A DNA stretch of 64,000 nt, from contig OW799233.1 in NCBI GenBank assembly GCA_941918925.1, forward strand, positions 47,887,341 through 47,951,340, written 5' to 3'. The notes below the pieces were generated by a model that made no database searches, was not told the DNA's origin, and saw nothing but the letters and a program-made list of their open reading frames with translations. This document shows positions 56,340 to 64,000 of this stretch, piece by piece (within the stretch, counting starts at the first letter, position 1; the number at the start of each line of letters is the position of its first letter). Source of the stretch: Phyto melanocephala (lineage: Eukaryota > Arthropoda > Insecta > Diptera > Rhinophoridae). The translations under genes were made by a program, and so were the position numbers.

Positions 56340-57800
56340 ATAATTTTGATTGTTTTTTGTTAAACATAAGAAAACTGGCTTTCAAGCAATCTCATTAAGT
56401 TGAAAATAGTATGTGTATATTATTACTATCTCAGACAATAAAAACTTGCAAAAATATTTGGTTTGCTTTTCGATATAAATACTTAAGAATAAAACAATGT
56501 TTTAACATTTAAACTGAAACAGAACATTTAAAACATGATTGAATGCTTTGATAGGAGATAAGAGCAAGGAAAAATTTGCAAAGGGAATTTTACTTTTATT
56601 GTTGTGTAGTGCATAAAAAACGTTTTATAAGATAGTGTTCTCTTTTTAAACTGTCCCTCATGTAACTATTGTTGAGTAATACATATTTAATATTTTTTAA
56701 GTGTTCTAATATACTCAATGTTTTTACTATGATTTCCATTTACATATGTTTTTTTATTTTTTTTTTAATTGATATTCTACTTCGTTTTTAAACACAATCA
56801 CCAACAATGCTGTAGAGGAAAAGTGATTACTTTATTTTAGTGGGAGTAATGCTTTGTTATTTATGTTAACACTGAAATATATTGGCTGGAAGTAACATGA
56901 AATAGAACATATAACTTTAAGAACATTTTAGGCAGCTTTTAAGTTTGTTTTTTGCATAAAAACGGCTCATTTAATACATGTGCACTATTTATTCGTTTAT
57001 TCTGTGGTCCAAAATAACATTGTTTTAATTTATTTGTTAATAACAATAAATAAAGCAAACATTAATTTTAAATATTGTGTCAAATTATTAATTATTTAAA
57101 GTTGTTAATTTTTTAAATAGACAGACTTCCATTTTTTTTAAAGCAGTTGTTTTGCAGCCAACTTCACTATATAAGGCTCTGTAAACTGCAAAACCTTAAT
57201 GCTGCTGTATTTCAAATTGTATAGGCATGACATGGAAACCAGTAGTATTATTCCACAGGAGACTTAAAACCTTTTCATAACAATCGCGAATGTTCGGTTT
57301 TAAGTGAAATGAAATTGTTGGGAATTTTAATGGTAATAAGCAGCAATTAGAACTTCAAATAATTTGATTCCAGCAAAAATATAGAACAGTCACGAATGAC
57401 TTAAAAATAATTTTATAGCATAATTATAGATTCTTAAGTTCAAGCAGTGGTTAGTTGCTTTCGGTAAAGTGTGAATCTTCTGCAATTAGTTTATAAAAAA
57501 ATAAATTTTACTCCCGTTAATAAAATCATACGCCATTATCGTTTACCTTCTTTTTAACAAATGACTTACAACTATTGCTGTTTCTAGGGGAAGCAAAAAC
57601 ATTTTCATAAAAAAGGCATTAAAATAGTTACCGAATTTAATTACCTAAAGACCTGGGAGTTAAAAAGATAATATTTACATCCATTACGTAATCACAGATC
57701 AAAGAGTATTGAAGATGAAATTGTAATTGTTTTCGAAAATGCATTCCAGACGGCCAGCGTTTTTTAGATCATTCATTCATTGCTCTGCAAAATGTTTTTG
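56340..57800. other. intergenic DNA, no feature seen
   Basis: AT-rich; resembles 49380-49740 in short stretches (for example CTTGTAAGC/TTAAAC and ACATTCAAACTGAA-like text at 56510), suggesting that flanking DNA was duplicated with the genes. Confidence 0.4.
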
Positions 57801-57814
57801 TTATAATAACAAAA

Positions 57815-58374
57815 TAAAATGATATATTATTCAAAGTACGGTCCATCGTTAGCCACTACTTTTTCACGTCTTTCTGGTAGCATATGGATTCCGTGTCAAA
57901 AGACTTGCGCCGCTTTTGAGGTCATGAATAAATCAAGGTAATTTCTGTACCCTGTTATGAAGTGAAGCGTATTTCAAAAAGGTCGTTCTGTATCGATCGA
58001 AACAAATAGTAGTCAGAAGGGTCAAAGACTGGCTTATAATGCGGATGAATCAGAATTTTTCATCCACTGTTTTCAAAATACTTTTTGATCGGTCTTGCAA
58101 CATGTGGCTGAGCATTGTCATGATGAAATTAATGGCCTCGTGTCATTTGAATTTTTGCACTTCTTTTTGCAGCATTCAAGCATCATTTTCGACATGCAAA
58201 ATCCCTTTTCAACGTCTCTAGACTTCATATGGGACCCGATTACCTTGCTCTTTAACGAATCCTAATGCTTTTAATCGTAGGATTGGGCTTACTGTGTGGC
58301 TTGCAATAATAATGCAAAAATTTTCTTGCATTTGACAACAATATTTGTCGAGTAATTGTTGCGGGAGAGTTTTT
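57815..58374 (-). pseudogene. mariner remnant, second lineage
   Basis: Minus-strand blocks in order: LRLKALGFVKEQGNRVPYEV, FHHDNAQPHVA-like around HDNA (first pieces frameshifted), PSDYYLFRSIQNDL (third Asp) and the C terminus LPERREKVVANDGPYFE. HDNARPH and PSDYHLF are typical of the mariner (D34D) branch, different from the other copies here. It is cut at 58374, where the LTR element begins. Confidence 0.7.
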
Positions 58375-61012
58375 TGTGACATAGGGGGGTAGATGCGAAT
58401 GGATCGATGGAGTGGCGCAAATTTAATGGGGTACCATTGGTAGATCGGTTTGAGTACGAGCGCCAGGTTTGGGGATTTGTTTGGCGTGGGGCGAATTTTG
58501 CCTGAGCATTGTGCAAGACAATTTTTTTTTAACTGGTGCTTTTCGGCAGATGTTTGGTTTAGTTTCTGTTGTGTTTTTTATGGAGAGGGGCTTACGGCCA
58601 ATTGGAGACACCACCTCCTGCCCGAGTCTCGGTGTTGTTCGAATATATTTTTATTTTTTTTTTTTTATTTTGTGCGGTTAGTTTTGTGTATTTATTTTAG
58701 ATTTATTGCTTGTTTGTTATACCTGTAAGAAAAGAAAAGTTTTTATTATTAGTAGTTGGCAAAGATAACAATTGGGACGATTACTTATCTACCTATAGTT
58801 CACCCCCACATGGTTTATAAATTTCCTGAAAATGGAAAAAGGAAAATATAAATGTTAATTTGAAGTATACTTACCCGCGTGTGTTAGCCATTAAAATTAA
58901 ATTAGATATGTGAATGAATGACAGATGCATAGTGGTGTGTAAATGTGTTTGGAGCTGTGTTTTATAAGCATAACTTGGACGTAGTAATGGCAATGCTAGT
59001 AAATGCGTAAAAATTACAGAGTTGCATTTTTCATTCAAAACTTGCTAGAAATTTAAAATTAAATTTGAAATATAATTTATGAATGAGTCGAGGTAACTTG
59101 CGGAATTTTCTGATAACCTATTAACTGGATTTGGGGAAAGTAGGAAAGGGATAAGGAATAATAAATTAAGGACATACTTAAGGGTATGACGAGGCAAAGG
59201 GACTGGATTTACCGCCAAAAATTATGGTTATGGCGTTTTCTTGCAGTATAAAATGTATGTATAAGTTTTATATAAATTATTTATTTATTTATTCAATATG
59301 GGGATTTTGCGGTAAAGAGAAGAGGAAAATTGAGTACTGTAAAATTAGATGATGGTAAATTACTAAAGCTTAGCCGTTTAGGAGAATTTGAGATTATGAA
59401 GTAAAGAGTATTAGTTGAGTAGAGGGAAAAAATAACCGATAGCGGGAGGTATATAAAGGGACTGCTAAGGCATTTCAAGGAAAAAAAGAGATATGAAAAA
59501 GTAAAGAAAGAAGTAACATATAGTCGACATCGGAGATTGCAAAAGAGGAAATATTTCATTACATAGAACAGAGACTATAAAATTGGAGGAGAAAATTTTT
59601 GAGCAGAAGTTTTGGATACCCATAATCAGGAAGAGAGAATTGAAATCTTTTGGAAAAGGTACCAGGATGAATAAGCAGTAGAAACCAGGTGACCAAAAAT
59701 ATAAGAAATAAATCGTATTAGAATCACGAAAGAAGTTTTAAGAAAACAAGTTTTTAAGGCAACATATAAAAGAACTCGCGATAGTCTAATTTAATGTTAT
59801 ATAAGAAAATCTTTTTTAAGTGCTTTTGAGAAGTATTATAAATCCTAATATATTTGTTTTAACGATGCCTAAATTTTAAAAGAAAAGTTTGAATAAAAAT
59901 TGTGTAAATGAATAAAAAGATTCAAAGTATCTCTGAATATAATTTAAATAATTTTTTTTTGTGTTTGTTTGCAATATTAAAGTGAAATTATTGCTATCAA
60001 TATATATAAATTAGTCGTATTATTTATAACTCCATTTAAAAAAATTCGTTGAAATATTTATAAATCGTAGCCATGGTTGTGTTTCTTATATGAATTATAT
60101 TTAGTATTATATAAAGTTAATATAAAATTTGTGTAATATTGTCCAAATTTTGTGTGTTTTGAGAGTGCCAATTTTAAGTTCAGTGTTTAAATTTAAGTTA
60201 TGTTACCCTTTTCAATTTTGGAATCGTATTTTTTTTTGGTTGTTTTGTAGTGATTCATTAAATTTTAGGGGTCAAAATATATATTTAAATATATCTCCAG
60301 TTAGAAAATTGCATTAAATCCGGGTGGTTAATGATAAAAATAATCCATTTAAAGTACTTAGGGAGCTCCTTCAGTCGTAAAAGAGGTATAGGAAAGAGTG
60401 TATAAAAATTAACCGGAAACGAAAGGAAGCTAGAGGTATATATACATATATAAGAGAATTCAAAAAAAAAATAGAAAAAAAGGAAAATTTGAAAATAATG
60501 AGATAGAAAATAATAAAGAAAAGGGAAACATATTTTTTTTTTAAATTTAGTTTTTTTTTATTTAATAGTAACTTGGTGTATTAATATTAAATTAATTTAT
60601 TTTTTTGTTTATCGTAATATTGGTTAAAAATAGTATAAGTTAAATAGGATAAATAAAAGAAAATGTATGTTTTTGTATGAAAAAAGAAGTTAAAACATGT
60701 TGGCTTAGATTGATTGGAAATTGGCAATGAGGGGCAGGTAAGTGGTGAAGTCGATCGTGCGGTATACGGGGTTGTAAATAATAGTGCAAGCGGATGCAGT
60801 TACAACATGGTTGGGAGGGCACAATAGAGACCAACATCTGTCTCGGAATCTGCAATGATGGGTATTAGTGTATTAATATAGTATTTTAGTTAGTTTTTCT
60901 TTATTAGATAAATTTTTTTTGGTGTTACGTTACAAACCTGGCGCAGGGTTGGGACCTTCCTGGGATGTAATTTGCTGGCCGGTGAAGTCGTCGGGTACAC
61001 CAGTTCGTAACA
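58375..61012 (+). repeat. probable 5' LTR of a gypsy-type element
   Basis: Starts TGTGACATAGGGGGG exactly where the mariner remnant is interrupted and ends CAGTTCGTAACA six bases before the primer site, giving TG...CA ends and about 2.6 kb. The 3' LTR is outside the window, so neither boundary can be confirmed by comparison. No gene seen in it; AT-rich. Confidence 0.45.
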
Positions 61013-61018
61013 ATAAAA

Positions 61019-61028
61019 TGGCGCCCAA
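61019..61028 (+). other. primer-binding site, tRNA-Lys type
   Basis: TGGCGCCCAA matches the start of the insect tRNA-Lys primer site; the match stops after ten bases. Confidence 0.6.
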
Positions 61029-62132
61029 TCAAATGAAACAACTAGTCAGAAATCACAAATTTCTGTAGTTGAAAAGTATTAACGTGTGAGTCAGCCAAAC
61101 ACGTAGCAATAAACCAATAAATTTAGAAATAGCCCAAATATAATTTCAGATCGAGTGAAAATTTACGTAGCCTCTATAAATGTAAAAGGAGTGTAGAGTG
61201 TACATAGATTTTTGTCCGAATGATATTATAGGAAAATACTTACAGTAAGTTTCAATAACCCAACAGAATTTAGACTGATTGAAGACGTATTGTGATCTTA
61301 CTGAATTGGAGAATTAAATATCAATTATAATACGCAAAGGGTATGCAAATTTAATATGGTGGAGTAGCCAATTGTGATTTACAGGACACAATGAATGTTG
61401 TATTTCATCATTTTTAAATGTTGACGTAATCTCGCTCTGAGTGAAGGTCGGAGGATGTACGACATGCATACGCCTTGTAGGAAAATAGTTTGTTTTAACT
61501 TAAATTGATTTATACCGCTTGCAGATTCCATTTGGAAGTATTGTGAAGATAATGATAATAGGAAAACGAACCGTAGCGACAATCACCCCCGTCCACCATT
61601 GCCAGACCTAGAAAATAAAATAAAAAAGTAGTAAAAGTCTATTCAAATTTTAAATTTATGTAAGAGTTTTGGAAAAAAGAATAGAATTCGAAGTTATTTA
61701 AAATATATTTAATGTATTTAGATGATTGCTTAATTTATCTATAATTTTTTTGTACCTTTAAATTATATTTTAATTGTGTAAACATTTTTGTTGTGTAGTT
61801 GTTTTTATCTTTTTATAAAATTATTTAAGTATTGGATTTTATTTAGTTGTTATATTACAATTTGGTTTTATTTTTTTATATATTTTTTTTTGATATTGGG
61901 TAGATTTATTGTACTATTATTTATTTTACTTATTTATTTATCTTTATTAGATGGTATTATTAAAAATATTAGCATACAAATCTAGAGTATTAAGAATAAA
62001 TTTTACAGTATTATTTTTTTGCTAAGGGAAAACGAATTTTATATTTTGCTAAGAGTTTTGTTTTTACATCACCGTATGAGAAGTCAGTTCATTTTTTTTT
62101 AAATTGTTTAGTACCTTTCGTTGAAAGATACT
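61029..62132 (+). other. leader between primer site and gag
   Basis: About 1.1 kb, AT-rich in its second half. No long frame; likely packaging leader and gag 5' UTR. Confidence 0.4.
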
Positions 62133-63626
62133 ATGAGTGTGGAAACTCGCACACAATCACAGAATAGAAAGAGAAGTGTACAGCCCCAGTCTGAGTTAAA
62201 TAAATCGCAATTGCCTACAGTATCAAAAGTAAGGAAAGTAGTAGAAGTGAGTGAACGTAGAAATATGGCGAATCAACCGGCATCTAGTAAAAATCAGATT
62301 GTAGACTTATCCCACTCCATTATTGCGGGAGCACAGGCTTTGAATGCAAATGGAGGAAATTCAGGGGTTATAGGTAACCATAGAGTGGAGGAGAATGTTG
62401 ATCCTGAGGTTAGGGAAATTGTTGCAGATGAGGTAGTAGTAGCGCAAAGGGCTTTAGAGGAAAAAGTCAGGAGAATGGTGCAGGAGGAAACTAAGGAGAT
62501 AAGAAAAAATTTAGCAGAGATAACAAAGGTGTTAGTAGATCTCACTAGAATTAATGCACAAGGCCAAAATTCATTGATCGCGAACCCAAACCAGCCAAAC
62601 TTCATGAATAATAGTGTTACACCAAACATAGGAGATGTGGTAAATGTAAGACCAGATGAAGATAATGCGACTGAAAGCAACGTCAGTTCAAACGTTGGAA
62701 ATCTGGCAATACCATTTCAAAGGGCTATAGAGCCAGTTTCTAGTAGGCAGATTGTTGACCAAGCTCGTATTAGGGTGGATAAGTTAGGTATTGTTTTTGA
62801 TGGCAACCCTGGCCGATTGTCTATAGACGATTTCGTTTTTCGCCTAGAGCATTTACAATTACATTACCAAATACCATGGTCCGAGATTTTACGCGACTTT
62901 CACCTGTTGGTGACAGGAACTGCCAGGGAATGGTATTGGTTGCATGTAAGGACACACCGCTTAGGAGATTGGCAAAGTTTAAGGCATGCTCTCATCAGTC
63001 AGTACCAAACACCCCGCTCAAATTTTGAGGTCATGACCGATTTAGTTGAACGTAAACAGCAAGTAGGTGAATCCATAGACAATTACTTTCAGGCAATGTG
63101 TCATCTGCGATCGAAACTAGTACAACCCATACCTGAGTATGACCTAATTAAAATAGTAAAGCGCAATGTTAAGGAAAGTATAGGTAGAATCGTGTACCCA
63201 ATCGCCGTATCATCCATTGAACAACTAAGAGTGGAATGTAATGAGGCGGAACGAAACTTTCCAAGACGGGAAAATCGAAATACTCAACCAGTGTCGCGGT
63301 CAGCAAAATTCGTTAATGAAGCTTATTTAGAGGATGAAGTCACAACCATAGATCAGGAAACAGAACCAAACGGTTATGAAACTGTGGCAGCGATAAACCT
63401 TAATTCACAGCCAGGAAAAACTATTGTGTGCTGGAACTGCAGACAACAAGGCCATATTTTTATAGACTGTACCGCAACTGAAAGGGCGTTATTTTGTTAC
63501 AAGTGCGGGAGGCAGAACGTTATAACACCTCGGTGCCCAAACTGTCGACAGGGAAACCCTTTCAGGAGCGTAGGGTGGAAGGGAGACCAACGCTCGACGA
63601 AAGGTCATTCTCCTTTCAACAACTGA
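62133..63626 (+). CDS. gag of a Ty3/gypsy-type retrotransposon
   Basis: Uninterrupted 497-aa frame; the ATG at 62133 (MSVETRTQSQNRKRS) is chosen over the TTG twelve bases upstream. A basic N terminus and a Glu/Lys-rich helix (residues about 100-145) precede a capsid-like retrotrans_gag region (about 225-375, with LLVTGTAREWYWLHVRTHRL and NYFQAMCHLRSKL). Then come a CCHC knuckle C-W-N-C-x4-H-x4-C at 433-446 and a CxxC...CxxC pair at about 455-471. It packages the element RNA into particles. No stops, so this copy may be young. The pol frame overlaps its end by a -1 shift. Confidence 0.88.
   Translation: MSVETRTQSQNRKRSVQPQSELNKSQLPTVSKVRKVVEVSERRNMANQPASSKNQIVDLSHSIIAGAQALNANGGNSGVIGNHRVEENVDPEVREIVADEVVVAQRALEEKVRRMVQEETKEIRKNLAEITKVLVDLTRINAQGQNSLIANPNQPNFMNNSVTPNIGDVVNVRPDEDNATESNVSSNVGNLAIPFQRAIEPVSSRQIVDQARIRVDKLGIVFDGNPGRLSIDDFVFRLEHLQLHYQIPWSEILRDFHLLVTGTAREWYWLHVRTHRLGDWQSLRHALISQYQTPRSNFEVMTDLVERKQQVGESIDNYFQAMCHLRSKLVQPIPEYDLIKIVKRNVKESIGRIVYPIAVSSIEQLRVECNEAERNFPRRENRNTQPVSRSAKFVNEAYLEDEVTTIDQETEPNGYETVAAINLNSQPGKTIVCWNCRQQGHIFIDCTATERALFCYKCGRQNVITPRCPNCRQGNPFRSVGWKGDQRSTKGHSPFNN
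63551..63557 (+). promoter_or_regulatory. candidate -1 frameshift heptamer
   Basis: G GGA AAC in the gag frame fits the X XXY YYZ slippery rule. A -1 shift here enters the pol frame, which is open from 63557 to the window end. A weak CCCTTTC/GGAAGGG pairing lies directly downstream; a stimulatory structure was not established. Confidence 0.6.
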
Positions 63627-64000
63627 TTGAAGGTGAAAATATGGCACATATTAGACATTATTTACCTGAAAAAATTAGACAAAACAACTATAAAAGAGTT
63701 AGAGAAAAAATTTTTGGAATGACGGATAAACCATCATCAAATTCTAATAGGATTCATAAATTAAGAGAGAAATTTAGAAGGAAACGTCAGGCTAGGCGAT
63801 TAATTGTTGAGTCTGTTAGAAAAGCTAGTCAAGGAGGAAAAGATAACAGGTGTTTCGCAGAGGTGATAATAGAGGGAAGGATATTTAAAGGTTTGCTAGA
63901 CACGGGAGCGTCAGTAAGTGTTCTCGGTAAGGGATGTAGAGAGATAATACAGGATTTAAAGCTTGATATTCAACCATTACTGACTAATGTGAGAACCGCC
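63557..64000 (+). CDS. pol of the gypsy-type element, partial
   Basis: Frame -1 relative to gag, open to the last base of the window. It overlaps gag by about 70 nt. After a basic linker (KLREKFRRKRQARRLIVE) comes an aspartic protease start with catalytic D-T-G in LLDTGASVSVLG at 63899-63907. Reverse transcriptase, RNase H and integrase would follow outside the window. The first ATG in frame is at 63641, but expression as a gag-pol fusion by frameshifting is more likely. Confidence 0.8.

Noticed and set aside
58423..58728. Overlapping frames of 63 to 92 codons at the LTR start
   Set aside because: Present on both strands in a GC-richer patch of the putative LTR; no coding signature.
59000..61000. 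Separate gene between the mariner remnant and gag
   Set aside because: No frame with protein-like composition; position and ends fit an LTR.
62294..62680. 128-codon minus-strand frame
   Set aside because: Antisense shadow of the intact gag.

Overview
The window is nuclear DNA of a higher fly. It is very AT-rich, its genes have GT-AG introns, and it is packed with insect transposons. The terminal module of one abundant repeat resembles Drosophila INE-1/DINE-1, which suggests a calyptrate fly such as a blowfly; that placement is inference. No rRNA, tRNA, CRISPR array or bacterial operon was seen.

Three host genes are supported, all on the + strand. From 252 to 25230 lie the last exons of lap, the fly AP180/CALM clathrin-assembly adaptor. 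Five exons are firm and one is a candidate alternative exon carrying an NPF motif. They are separated by large introns full of repeats, and the N-terminal ANTH part is upstream of the window. From 45722 to 49178 (six exons) and from 52411 to 55435 (five exons) lie two tandem paralogues of a coiled-coil protein that most resembles the outer-dynein-arm docking subunit ODAD3/CCDC151. Later splice phases match between them; the first intron of copy A is absent from copy B.

The rest is mainly mobile DNA, and many elements can be delimited by target-site duplications (TSDs). In the lap introns: a LINE remnant split by a poly(A) retroposon (13-bp TSD), a decayed Tc1/mariner, hAT-type elements with 8-bp TSDs (6.7, 8.1, 16.8 and 23.8 kb), a TA-flanked MITE (14.5 kb), a 614-bp tandem duplication, an inverted-repeat element with CGTACGTGA motifs (20.3 kb) and an internally deleted mariner (23.1 kb). 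From 25 to 40 kb: long inverted repeats, a 122-bp tandem array, mariner, LINE, hAT and PIF/Harbinger remnants, and a pile of INE-1-like copies. At 40.6-45.4 kb is a complete but decayed copia-type element on the minus strand with both LTRs, a TAACT TSD, and a TTAA-flanked piggyBac-like insertion inside gag. Further mariner and LINE remnants sit in or beside the ODAD3-like genes, with a near-perfect hairpin and a remnant of an unnamed repeated protein family between them.

At the right edge (58.4-64.0 kb) is the 5' part of a Ty3/gypsy-type LTR retrotransposon: probable long LTR, tRNA-Lys-type primer site, intact gag, and a pol frame that is entered by -1 shift at a GGGAAAC heptamer and runs open off the window. 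It is the most intact mobile element here. I found no clearly new multi-gene system. The best leads are the ODAD3-like pair, the NPF exon of lap, the hairpin at 50.9 kb, the unnamed protein family at 51-52 kb and the frameshift site.
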